A stretch of DNA of 8,902 nt from Bacteroidales bacterium (GCA_027451265.1 DAIDJT010000094.1:1-8902); one strand, 5' to 3'; shown: positions 1 through 5,941, counted from the stretch's first letter. Notes: generated by a model not told the origin, from the sequence alone. Made by a program: numbers and translations.

Positions 1-1067
1 GGAAGGGTGACGTCATAAGGGAGCTGAAGGAGGCATGTGACAAGTACAATATGAAGTTCGGTGTCTATCTCTCACCATGGGACAGGAATGCGGAGTGTTA
101 CGGTGACTCGCCGGCGTACAACCGTTTTTACATGGAACAGCTTACCGAGTTGCTGACATGGTATGGCAAGGTAGATGAGGTATGGTTTGACGGCGCCAAC
201 GGCGAAGGGCCTGACGGCCGGCGCCAGGAATATGACTGGCAGGCATACTATGACCTTATCAGGAAGCTGCAGCCCGATGCTGTCACAGCCATTATGGGTG
301 AGGATGTACGGTGGGTAGGCACAGAGAGCGGCTATGGCCGCGAAACCGAATGGAGCGCTACCGTGCTGGCCCCTGGAGGGAAGCCTGAGAGTGTCACAAT
401 AAACCAGACGCTGGGGGTAAATGCGATGTCGGAGGACCTTGGCAGCAGCAGCCTGCTGCACAAGGCTGACCATCTCTTCTGGTACCCGGCTGAGGTGGAT
501 GTATCAATCAGGCCCGGATGGTTCTGGCATGCTTCCCAGGATTCGCTCGTAAAGGATGTCGCCAAACTGGCTGACATTTACCTGAGCTCCGTAGGCCGCA
601 ATGCAGTTCTCCTGCTCAATGTGCCGCCTGACAGCCGCGGGCTTATAACTGACCATGACATACAAAGCCTCCAGGGGCTGAAGGCATGGATTGACAAGCT
701 TTATTCCAAAGATTTCCTCAACGGCTCCAGGCCATACGGACGCGGAGCTTCAAACCTGACCGACGGTGATAACCGCACCTCATGGAGCCCGCGCCGGAAG
801 CAGGTGGCCTCATTCGTACCCGCAATAGCTGCCACCTTCAATGTAGCCATGCTTCAGGAAGACATCAGCAGGGGGCAACGGGTTGAAAAGTTCATCATCG
901 AGGCTCTCTCCGGTACACGGTGGGATACTGTCGCCACCGGCACCACCATCGGCTACAAGCGCCTTATCCGTTTCCCGGAGGTAAAAGCTGACGAAATCAG
1001 GCTGACTATAGTCTCATCGCGGGCAACTCCTTATATAAGCACATTCGCCCTTTACCATGCTGAATGA
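1..1067 (+). CDS. GH29 alpha-L-fucosidase, 3' part (5' end outside window)
   Basis: Hydrolyses terminal alpha-L-fucose from glycans, probably in the periplasm. The frame is open from base 3, so the ATG at 51 is internal and the N-terminus, with any signal peptide, lies upstream. The barrel motif KFGVYLSPWDRN is followed by VWFDGA, whose Asp (codon 189-191) is the expected nucleophile. The stretch RWVGTESGYGRETEWS resembles the GH29-B subfamily (alpha-1,3/1,4-fucosidases). Its first Glu (codon 324-326) lies 45 residues after the nucleophile, the spacing I recall for the acid/base of Bifidobacterium AfcB; this assignment is inferred. From about base 730 the protein continues as a beta-rich domain with NLTDGDNRTSW, typical of F5/8-type C (CBM32-like) sugar-binding domains. 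The family is secure; subfamily and linkage are less so. The gene downstream is unrelated, so a polysaccharide utilisation locus could only extend to the left. Confidence 0.93.
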   Translation, partial: KGDVIRELKEACDKYNMKFGVYLSPWDRNAECYGDSPAYNRFYMEQLTELLTWYGKVDEVWFDGANGEGPDGRRQEYDWQAYYDLIRKLQPDAVTAIMGEDVRWVGTESGYGRETEWSATVLAPGGKPESVTINQTLGVNAMSEDLGSSSLLHKADHLFWYPAEVDVSIRPGWFWHASQDSLVKDVAKLADIYLSSVGRNAVLLLNVPPDSRGLITDHDIQSLQGLKAWIDKLYSKDFLNGSRPYGRGASNLTDGDNRTSWSPRRKQVASFVPAIAATFNVAMLQEDISRGQRVEKFIIEALSGTRWDTVATGTTIGYKRLIRFPEVKADEIRLTIVSSRATPYISTFALYHAE

Positions 1068-1147
1068 ATTGGAACCGTTCTTTCTTTCATGTATCGCTCC
1101 GGGAGACGGGGCAGCTTCCTTTCCAGGCAGAATGAATTGGTACGGTT
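1062..1147. repeat. Imperfect direct repeat flanking 50 bases after the fucosidase
   Basis: Bases 1062-1079 and 1130-1147 match at 16 of 18 positions, including an identical 11-base core GAATGAATTGG. The first copy overlaps the fucosidase stop codon. The 50 bases between hold no ORF or clear hairpin. The second copy runs into TTGGTACGGTTATTGT (1137-1152), which resembles a sigma-54 element (GG-N10-G) but has T where the -12 GC needs C. The rest of 1068-1200 shows no good TAnnTTTG promoter for the lipoprotein gene. Function unknown; possibly a small duplication or chance. Confidence 0.4.
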
Positions 1148-1200
1148 ATTGTGGAAAACAGGGTCTGTAAGGGATAACAGGAAAATTGTAAAACTGAAAA

Positions 1201-1614
1201 ATGAAACGTATAATATATCTGATGTTGGTGGCAGTCGCTTTGCTGCCGTCATGCAATCTTGACCCCGGATATACCATGTACTCTGACCTGGTGATTCCAA
1301 TTGAAGAGCGCAATGTACCAGAGACGGGCGTGGTCAACCAGCCGGTGAACATCTATGTCGCTGCCACTGCATACAACGGATGCTGGTCAAACATCCATTT
1401 TTCCCTGGTACAGAAGGACGACCGTCAATATGATATCTGGGCAGCAGCCGACTTCGAATCAGCGGGACAATGCCCTGACGTGACAGTCTCGGCTGATACA
1501 ATTCTCACCTTTACCCCTACACGTACGGGGGATCATGTCATAAAATTCTGGATGACCCCGGAGGCATATGAAAGGGACACTGTGGTCATAGGCACTGCCC
1601 CGGGGAACAGGTAA
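1201..1614 (+). CDS. Small predicted lipoprotein, family not recognised
   Basis: A 137-residue protein that I cannot assign to a family. It starts with Lys-Arg and a hydrophobic stretch (residues 4-15) ending in the lipobox LLPSC, so Cys18 should be the lipidated first residue of the mature protein; no membrane segment follows. The mature part of about 120 residues looks rich in beta strands (VNIYVAATAY, IHFSLVQ, HVIKFWMTP), in the manner of one Ig-like or beta-sandwich domain. The phrase DTILTFTPTRTGDHVIKFW is typical of such folds. Two further cysteines, Cys61 (NGCW) and Cys91 (GQCPD), could form a disulfide in the periplasm. The upstream gap is 133 bases, so it probably has its own promoter, which I could not identify. 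I considered GldH, a Bacteroidota gliding lipoprotein, but the sequence does not match what I know of it. Confidence 0.85.
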   Translation: MKRIIYLMLVAVALLPSCNLDPGYTMYSDLVIPIEERNVPETGVVNQPVNIYVAATAYNGCWSNIHFSLVQKDDRQYDIWAAADFESAGQCPDVTVSADTILTFTPTRTGDHVIKFWMTPEAYERDTVVIGTAPGNR

Positions 1615-1619
1615 CAGGG

Positions 1620-2210
1620 CTACTTCACCATCCGCCTCATTGTGCCGGATAGCCAGCTTTTCTGACGTTCCTCCTCTGACCTGTGGAATATCTCCTTGTT
1701 TACATACTTGATTGATTCCACCGTGTAAAGGGCACGGGGATTGAACCGGTTGATCTCGTCGAGCACCTCCTTAATCATGCTCCTTCGGGCAATTATATAG
1801 ATTACTGCAACCTCACCCTCTATTCCCTCTGCCCTGACCGATGTTACGCCGTACCCCTGGTTCCTGAGATCCTCAATCAGGTTTGTGGCATCTTTCCGGG
1901 TAATTACCCTTATCATTTCGTGTCCTATTGCAAGCCTTTCCTCAAGATACATCCCCACGAAGTTGCCTGTGGCAAAACCGCCGGCATAGGCAACATAACA
2001 GACCCAGTTATTAAGATCCTGCATGATCCTGCTGATGGCAAGCAGCCAGATAAGCACCTCGAAGAAGCCGACCAGCGGAGCAACTTTTCTCATCCCCTTT
2101 GTAACGAAAATGATTCTCAGGGTGCCAAGCGAAACGTCAAATATCCTGGCCAGGAATATAAAGAGCGGCAGCAGGAGGTATTTAACAATATCTGAATTAA
2201 GGTGTTCCAT
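1620..2210 (-). CDS. UPF0316 membrane protein (DUF5698 + DUF2179)
   Basis: A 196-residue inner-membrane protein of unknown function. Residues 8-38 (LLLPLFIFLARIFDVSLGT then LRIIFVTKG) and 43-90 form the N-terminal three-helix membrane part, DUF5698. The motif ARxxDVSLGTLR and the small-residue helix AGGFATGNFVGMYLEE are hallmarks of UPF0316. Residues 98-172 are a soluble DUF2179 domain, a small alpha/beta fold also found in YitT-type proteins and thought to bind ligands or partners. The frame is open back to 2303, but I chose the ATG at 2210: it places the first helix about 10 residues in, as in relatives, and fits the likely promoter. The ATG at 2225 is the alternative. Its stop lies 5 bases from the lipoprotein stop on the other strand, so the two genes converge with no room for a separate terminator. 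It is divergent from the capA-like gene. Confidence 0.9.
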   Translation of the reverse strand: MEHLNSDIVKYLLLPLFIFLARIFDVSLGTLRIIFVTKGMRKVAPLVGFFEVLIWLLAISRIMQDLNNWVCYVAYAGGFATGNFVGMYLEERLAIGHEMIRVITRKDATNLIEDLRNQGYGVTSVRAEGIEGEVAVIYIIARRSMIKEVLDEINRFNPRALYTVESIKYVNKEIFHRSEEERQKSWLSGTMRRMVK

Positions 2211-2225
2211 TACAGTGTCAAACAT

Positions 2226-2256
2226 TTTTGAACTTGCTAAGTTATGACTATTTTTG
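2226..2256 (+). promoter_or_regulatory. Probable Bacteroidota-type promoter of the capA-like gene
   Basis: TATTTTTG at 2249-2256 fits the phylum's -7 consensus TAnnTTTG exactly, and TTTTG at 2226-2230 lies 18 bases upstream as the -33 element. The expected transcription start near 2263 would leave an untranslated leader of about 20 bases before the ATG at 2284. This also argues against the upstream in-frame TTG at 2254, which lies inside the -7 element. Confidence 0.55.
2237..2244 (-). promoter_or_regulatory. Possible -7 element for the UPF0316 gene
   Basis: Read on the minus strand, 2244-2237 is TAACTTAG, one mismatch from TAnnTTTG. It lies about 27 bases upstream of the chosen ATG at 2210. 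I see no well-spaced -33 element, so the call is weak. It would overlap the plus-strand promoter core, so the two divergent promoters could interfere with each other. Confidence 0.25.
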
Positions 2257-2283
2257 AAACAGATACCCCAAACCCCTGTCGTG

Positions 2284-3417
2284 ATGAGATCACTGAAAAT
2301 CATTGTGATAATGCTCTGCCTGAGCCTGGCTCAAACGCTCGCCGGGCAGGACTGTGACACGGTACTGACACTGCTCTTCACCGGTGATATCATGGGGCAT
2401 GACGGGCAGCTGGCCTCGGCACGCAATGACTCTGACGGCACATATGATTATAAGTCCGTCTTCACTCACATTGCCCCTTTTATTTCAGCCGTCGATGTTG
2501 CCACCGGCAATTTCGAGGTAACGCTTGGAGGACCGCCTTACAGGGGTTATCCTGCCTTCAGTTCACCCGATGAGCTGGCGGTGGCGTGCCTTAATGCGGG
2601 TTTTGATATCCTGGGTACTGCCAACAATCACTCAGCCGACAGGGGCCCGAAGGGTATCTTTCGTACCGCCAGGGTGCTTGACAGCCTGGGCTTAAGACAT
2701 ACCGGCACATGGGTCAGCCCCGGGGAGCGTGACATTATTTCCCCGCTGATGATCTGCAGAAAATCGATGAGAATAGCATTGCTGGCTTACACTTACGGCA
2801 CCAACGGGATAGTGGTTCCGCCGCCGGCAACAGTAGCCTATATTGATACTGTGCGTGCTGCAGCTGACATCAGGAGGGCAGAATGGCTTGATGCAGACAT
2901 GAATGTCATATTCATCCACTGGGGCATTGAGTATGACACCCTTCCATCAGCAGAACAAAAATTGACGGCAGCAGCACTGCGGAGGGCCGGAGCTGACATA
3001 ATCATCGGCTCCCATCCTCACGTGGTACAACCCGTGACGGCCAGGGCAGACACTGCCGTAATAACAGACCCGGTGGTCTGGTCAATGGGAAACTTCGTTT
3101 CAAACCAGCGGACAAGAAGAAGGGACGGAGGGATGATGATCAGGCTTGACATCACTTCCGGCCATGACACCACATACGTCTCAGACGCCGGTTACGTTCT
3201 GACATGGGTCTACACCCCGGTGGAAAACGGCAAAGAAAAGTTTTACATCCTCCCCTGCGCTGAATTTGAAAAGAAACCGGAGTTTTTTCAGTCGCCCTCC
3301 CAATATGATGCAATGATGCTTTACCTGGCTGATGCGAGGAGGCTGCTTGACACCTATGGTAAAGGATTCAGGGAGATGACCCTTGACGGAGGAAAGTGGA
3401 CCGGGGTTGAACGCTAG
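2284..3417 (+). CDS. Secreted CapA-family (PGA_cap) metallophosphoesterase-like protein
   Basis: A 377-residue exported protein of the CapA/PgsA family, related in fold to calcineurin-like phosphoesterases. Residues 1-20 are a signal peptide, probably cut after TLA. Family motifs appear in order: FTGDIM (32-37), the first metal-site block; ATGNFE (73-78); GTANNHSADRG (111-121); IHWGIEY (211-217); GSHPHVVQP (242-250); and WSMGNFVSNQ near 266-275. The Asp, Asn and His residues in these blocks match the expected metal ligands, so the active site looks intact. In Bacillus CapA works with CapB and CapC in poly-gamma-glutamate synthesis and export. No CapB or CapC is present here, and lone CapA proteins are common in Bacteroidota, so a polymer role cannot be assumed. 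I chose ATG 2284 over the in-frame TTG 2254 because the signal peptide begins there. The next gene is 45 bases downstream. Confidence 0.92.
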   Translation: MRSLKIIVIMLCLSLAQTLAGQDCDTVLTLLFTGDIMGHDGQLASARNDSDGTYDYKSVFTHIAPFISAVDVATGNFEVTLGGPPYRGYPAFSSPDELAVACLNAGFDILGTANNHSADRGPKGIFRTARVLDSLGLRHTGTWVSPGERDIISPLMICRKSMRIALLAYTYGTNGIVVPPPATVAYIDTVRAAADIRRAEWLDADMNVIFIHWGIEYDTLPSAEQKLTAAALRRAGADIIIGSHPHVVQPVTARADTAVITDPVVWSMGNFVSNQRTRRRDGGMMIRLDITSGHDTTYVSDAGYVLTWVYTPVENGKEKFYILPCAEFEKKPEFFQSPSQYDAMMLYLADARRLLDTYGKGFREMTLDGGKWTGVER

Positions 3418-3429
3418 CAGATCCGTCAA
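3383..3429. repeat. 8-base perfect inverted repeat spanning the capA-like stop codon
   Basis: TTGACGGA at 3383-3390 is exactly complementary to TCCGTCAA at 3422-3429, with 31 bases between that include the stop codon. A/T-rich sequence follows but no T-run. It could be a weak RNA hairpin at the transcript end or an operator-like site, but the long loop makes chance a real possibility. Confidence 0.25.
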
Positions 3430-3437
3430 TATATTTA
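3406..3437 (+). promoter_or_regulatory. Possible promoter for the UreH/NicO-like gene
   Basis: GTTG at 3406-3409, 20 bases, then TATATTTA at 3430-3437 resembles the Bacteroidota -33/-7 pair with one mismatch in the -7 box. Transcription from about 3444 would give a leader of about 19 bases before the ATG at 3463. TATCTTTA at 3436-3443 is an overlapping alternative with no -33 partner. Confidence 0.35.
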
Positions 3438-3462
3438 TCTTTATGCAGTATTTTTATCAGTG

Positions 3463-4173
3463 ATGGAGGGTTCAACAATTCTATTGGCAGGCACGGCGGT
3501 CACTATCGGGTTCGTTCATACGCTCGTGGGACCTGACCATTACCTGCCGTTTATTGTAATGGGTGAAGCGCGGAAGTGGACCATAAGGAAAACCATGTTC
3601 ATAACCTTCCTTTGCGGCCTGGGCCATGTGCTCAGCTCGGTGGTTGTGGGACTCATAGGAATTGCCGCGGGGATATCCCTCTCAAAACTGGAATTTCTTG
3701 AAGGGTTCAGGGGTAACATTGCAGCCTGGCTTCTGATAGCCTTCGGGCTTGTTTATATGGTGATAAGCCTGCGCAATCTTTACCGCCGGAAAAAGCATGT
3801 TCACACGCATACTCATCTTGACGGCACTGCCCATGAGCACCGGCATGACCATCTCAGCGGGCACGCACATGTTCACCTTGCCGGCAGGAAAAACCTCACA
3901 CCGTGGATCCTTTTCCTGGTTTTTGTGCTTGGACCCTGTGAACCACTGATACCCATCCTCATGTATCCGGCAGCAGAGCACAACATGAGCGGTGTGGTCC
4001 TCGTCTCGCTTCTCTTTTCGGCTGTCACCATCGCAACAATGATGTCAGTTGTGCTGGCCTTCAGGCTCGGCCTCAGCCGCATAAACCTGAAGCCACTCGA
4101 GCGCTGGGTGAATGTGATTGCCGGTGGCACCATAGCCGTCTCCGGCCTCGCCATTCAGTTTCTCGGTCTCTGA
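3463..4173 (+). CDS. UreH/NicO-like membrane protein, putative Ni/Co or other metal transporter
   Basis: A 236-residue polytopic inner-membrane protein with about six helices (roughly 6-28, 45-71, 85-104, 147-169, 176-202 and 214-235). Helix I carries HTLVGPDH (19-26), which fits the HxxxGxDH pattern of HupE/UreJ and UreH-type nickel/cobalt permeases. Helix II carries GLGH (52-55). Helix IV has LGPCEPLIP (156-164), a Cys/Pro signature seen in the wider TauE/LysE-like superfamily. The loop between helices III and IV (112-138) contains 11 histidines in H-x-H series, such as HVHTHTH and HEHRHDH; such loops bind Ni, Co or Zn in this family. Metal transport, import or export, is inferred; automated pipelines may label it sulfite exporter TauE/SafE. 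ATG 3463 is preferred to the adjoining GTG 3460. No urease or hydrogenase gene is nearby to name the substrate. Confidence 0.75.
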   Translation: MEGSTILLAGTAVTIGFVHTLVGPDHYLPFIVMGEARKWTIRKTMFITFLCGLGHVLSSVVVGLIGIAAGISLSKLEFLEGFRGNIAAWLLIAFGLVYMVISLRNLYRRKKHVHTHTHLDGTAHEHRHDHLSGHAHVHLAGRKNLTPWILFLVFVLGPCEPLIPILMYPAAEHNMSGVVLVSLLFSAVTIATMMSVVLAFRLGLSRINLKPLERWVNVIAGGTIAVSGLAIQFLGL

Positions 4174-4183
4174 GAACTTTTTT
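4157..4183 (+). terminator. Possible weak intrinsic terminator at the end of the transporter gene
   Basis: TTCTC (4160-4164) pairs with GAGAA (4172-4176) around a 7-base loop. Two more pairs (AG with CT) are possible past one bulged base, and a run of six T (4178-4183) follows. The stem overlaps the stop codon and is short, so termination may be partial. Confidence 0.4.
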
Positions 4184-4188
4184 ATTAG

Positions 4189-4196
4189 TAGCTTTG
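4189..4196 (+). promoter_or_regulatory. Candidate -7 element before the DUF4290 gene
   Basis: TAGCTTTG fits TAnnTTTG exactly and lies 15 bases before the ATG at 4212. No TTTG is found at the expected -33 spacing. Together with the possible terminator just upstream, it suggests that the DUF4290-ridA pair is its own transcription unit. Confidence 0.35.
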
Positions 4197-4211
4197 ACCA
4201 AAATTTATCAG

Positions 4212-4874
4212 ATGAGTTTCGACTATAATACACAAAGAAAAAGAATGTCACTGCCTGAATACGGAAGGAATGTCCAGAAGATGATCGAGCATGTCAAGAC
4301 CATCAAGGATCCGGAGGAGAGGAACCAGGCAGCCAGGACTATCATTCAGATAATGGGCAACCTGAATCCCAACCTGAGGGAAGTAACTGATTTCAGGCAC
4401 AAGCTCTGGGATCACATAATGATCATTGCCGATTTTGACCTTGATGTTGATTCTCCGTATCCTGGTCCTGACCGCAAAAAGCTCGACGCCAAACCAAACA
4501 GGGTCCCGTATCATAACGGGGAGATAAAATACTCTCACTACGGGCGCATCGTTCCGGCACTGATTGATGCAGCGGCAAAGATGGATGACGGGGAGGAGAA
4601 GGATTATCTTATAACACTTATCCTCAACCAGATGAAGAAAGACTACCTGACCTGGAACAAGGCGACGGTGGCTGACGAATTAATCATCAGGGACCTGTCT
4701 GATATGTCAGGGAACAGGCTGAAGGTACCTGAAAACTTCAGGATGCCTGATGTCAGGGATCTGCTGGCACAGCCCAAGAGCAAGACTCAGAGCAAGCACC
4801 AGGGAAGGCCGCAGGACAAGTATCATAGCAGGCAGGGCAAGCAGAACAAAAAGCCTCATAAGAACGGGTACTAA
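4212..4874 (+). CDS. DUF4290 domain protein
   Basis: A 220-residue soluble protein of unknown function in DUF4290, a family I know from Bacteroidota. There is no signal peptide or membrane segment, so it should be cytoplasmic. The domain covers about residues 3-185 and includes the landmarks YNTQRKRMSLPEYGRNVQ at the start, IMGNLNP (47-53), FRHKLWDH (61-68), YSHYGR (107-112) and MKKDYLTWNK (141-150). Much of it appears helical. The last 34 residues (187-220) form a low-complexity tail very rich in Lys, Gln, Arg and His, probably disordered and positively charged. Nucleic-acid or ribosome contact is a possibility, but I have no direct evidence. I chose ATG 4212, where similarity to the family begins, not the TTG at 4194 inside the -7 element. 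ridA follows after 19 bases, so the two are probably co-transcribed. Confidence 0.9.
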   Translation: MSFDYNTQRKRMSLPEYGRNVQKMIEHVKTIKDPEERNQAARTIIQIMGNLNPNLREVTDFRHKLWDHIMIIADFDLDVDSPYPGPDRKKLDAKPNRVPYHNGEIKYSHYGRIVPALIDAAAKMDDGEEKDYLITLILNQMKKDYLTWNKATVADELIIRDLSDMSGNRLKVPENFRMPDVRDLLAQPKSKTQSKHQGRPQDKYHSRQGKQNKKPHKNGY

Positions 4875-4893
4875 CAAAGTCAACCTTCAGACC

Positions 4894-5277
4894 ATGAGCC
4901 TTATCAACATAACCACATATGACGCTCCGCTTCCGGGAGGACATTATTCACAGGCGGTCATTTCGGGCAATATGATCTTTGTCTCCGGTCAGCTGCCCGT
5001 AGTTCCACTTACCGGTGACCGTCTGACAGGCGACATCAGCGAACAGACCCTCCAGGCTCTGAAGAATGTGCTCAGCATCGTAAAGGCTGCGGGAGGAGAC
5101 ATAACGACAATAGCCCGTACAACAATTTACACCACTGATGTGAAGTACTGGGAGGAGGTCAACAGGGTATATGCCGATTTCTTTGGGCCGCTGCTTCCGG
5201 CCCGGTCAATAATCACAGTGGCAGGGCTGCATCACGGATGCCTGGTCGAGATCGAAGCAGTGGCTTTCACACTTTGA
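4894..5277 (+). CDS. ridA: RidA family reactive enamine/imine deaminase
   Basis: A 127-residue member of the YjgF/YER057c/UK114 family. RidA trimers hydrolyse the enamine/imine intermediates released by PLP enzymes such as threonine dehydratase, preventing damage to other PLP enzymes. The length is normal and the family blocks are present: GGHYSQAV (15-22), FVSGQLPV (29-36), TTIYTTDVKYWEEVN (76-90) and PARSIITVAGL (102-112). Arg104 matches the carboxylate-binding Arg105 of E. coli RidA and Glu121 matches its Glu120, so activity is expected. Tyr18 is the usual pocket tyrosine. The frame is open back to 4750 inside the DUF4290 gene, but similarity starts at ATG 4894, 19 bases after that gene ends. 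Its stop codon overlaps the region that begins the grpE promoter. Confidence 0.95.
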   Translation: MSLINITTYDAPLPGGHYSQAVISGNMIFVSGQLPVVPLTGDRLTGDISEQTLQALKNVLSIVKAAGGDITTIARTTIYTTDVKYWEEVNRVYADFFGPLLPARSIITVAGLHHGCLVEIEAVAFTL

Positions 5278-5304
5278 GTTGCCACTTTGTCAGTTTTATC
5301 TTTA
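5273..5304 (+). promoter_or_regulatory. Possible housekeeping-type promoter of grpE-dnaJ
   Basis: TTTG at 5273-5276, 20 bases, then TATCTTTA at 5297-5304 fits the Bacteroidota -33/-7 pattern with a single mismatch in the last base of the -7 box. It starts inside the end of ridA and overlaps the sigma-54-like element by no more than a few bases. Expected transcription start is near 5311. Confidence 0.4.
5279..5293. promoter_or_regulatory. Imperfect palindrome upstream of grpE, possible activator site
   Basis: TTGCCACTTTGTCAG contains the half sites TGCCA and TGTCA, which are inverted with one mismatch and 3 bases between. It ends 12 bases before the sigma-54-like box. It is not a CIRCE element. 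A regulator binding site is inferred from symmetry and position only. Confidence 0.35.
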
Positions 5305-5320
5305 TGGCCGGCATTTTGCT
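5305..5320 (+). promoter_or_regulatory. Candidate sigma-54 (-24/-12) promoter of grpE-dnaJ
   Basis: TGGCCGGCATTTTGCT matches the sigma-54 consensus TGGCACG-N4-TTGCW at 5 of 7 positions in the -24 box and all 5 in the -12 box. It has the required GG-N10-GC spacing (GG 5306-5307, GC 5318-5319). Transcription would begin near 5331, about 17 bases before the grpE ATG. Direct sequence match; use in the cell is inferred. Confidence 0.45.
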
Positions 5321-5347
5321 TATGGCCTGTTGTAAATTGTTTTTATC

Positions 5348-5938
5348 ATGGTAAAAAAGAAGAGTCACGAAGAGAGGCATGATGAATCCATGCCTGAAAA
5401 GGAAACAACTGATAATAAGACAAATACGGAGAGTGATGCTTCCGGGCAGCAGGCGCCTGAAGGCGAACCCGGAGCAGCAGTGAAGAGCCAGGCTGAAGAA
5501 GAACTGCTCGGGAAACTGACAGAAATGCAGGACAGGTACCTGCGTCTGTCGGCAGAATTTGACAATTACAGGAAGAGAACGCTCCGCGAGAAGATAGAGC
5601 TTTCCCAGTCGGGAAGCGAGTCAGCCATAAAAAGGCTGCTTCCGGTCATTGATGACATTGACAGGGCCATGATCTCAATGCGCACCAGTGATGACTGCAA
5701 AGCGGTAAAGGAAGGCCTTGAGCTGATATACAGCAAGATAAATGAATACCTGATTCAGAACGGCGTGAAGGTGATTGATGCCCTGAACGAACCGTTTAAC
5801 AGTGATGTCCACGAAGCAGTCACAACTGTTCCGGTTGAAGACGGGAAGCTGAAGGGAGTAGTAATAGATGTTACCCAGAAGGGTTACACCCTAAATGATA
5901 AAGTGATCCGCTTCCCGAAGGTGGTGGTGGGTGAATAA
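5348..5938 (+). CDS. grpE: GrpE, nucleotide exchange factor of DnaK
   Basis: A 196-residue co-chaperone that, as a dimer, drives ADP release from DnaK in the cytoplasm. Residues 1-45 are charged, low-complexity and probably disordered. Residues 47-90 form the long dimerising helix with the family motif RLSAEFDNYRKRT (66-78). Residues 91-140 form the helical bundle, including LLPVIDDIDRAM. The C-terminal beta domain that contacts the DnaK ATPase lobe has PFNSDVHEAV (149-158) and QKGYTLNDKVIRFPKV (177-192). Length and motifs are normal. dnaJ follows after 22 bases, giving a grpE-dnaJ operon; dnaK is elsewhere, as is usual in Bacteroidota. No Shine-Dalgarno sequence precedes the ATG. Control by a sigma-54-like and/or a housekeeping-type promoter is suggested by the 70-base upstream gap. 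Confidence 0.97.
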   Translation: MVKKKSHEERHDESMPEKETTDNKTNTESDASGQQAPEGEPGAAVKSQAEEELLGKLTEMQDRYLRLSAEFDNYRKRTLREKIELSQSGSESAIKRLLPVIDDIDRAMISMRTSDDCKAVKEGLELIYSKINEYLIQNGVKVIDALNEPFNSDVHEAVTTVPVEDGKLKGVVIDVTQKGYTLNDKVIRFPKVVVGE

Positions 5939-5941
5939 CTG

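Noticed and set aside
1..1614. Polysaccharide utilisation locus
   Set aside because: No SusC/SusD pair or other glycosidase is visible; one fucosidase at the window edge is not enough.
2254..2283. TTG start for the capA-like gene
   Set aside because: It sits inside the likely -7 promoter element, and the signal peptide begins at ATG 2284.
3381..3445. Intrinsic terminator after the capA-like gene
   Set aside because: The 8-base inverted repeat has a 31-base loop and no T-run after it, so it is listed only as a repeat.
4750..4893. N-terminal extension of ridA by 48 residues
   Set aside because: It overlaps the DUF4290 coding region in another frame, and RidA proteins start where ATG 4894 lies.
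5302..5327. Direct repeat TTATGGCC (5302-5309 and 5320-5327) in the grpE leader
   Set aside because: Eight bases repeated once in a short A/T-rich region is weak; no known site is matched by the pair.
5278..5347. CIRCE/HrcA operator before grpE
   Set aside because: No TTAGCACTC-N9-GAGTGCTAA or near match is present.
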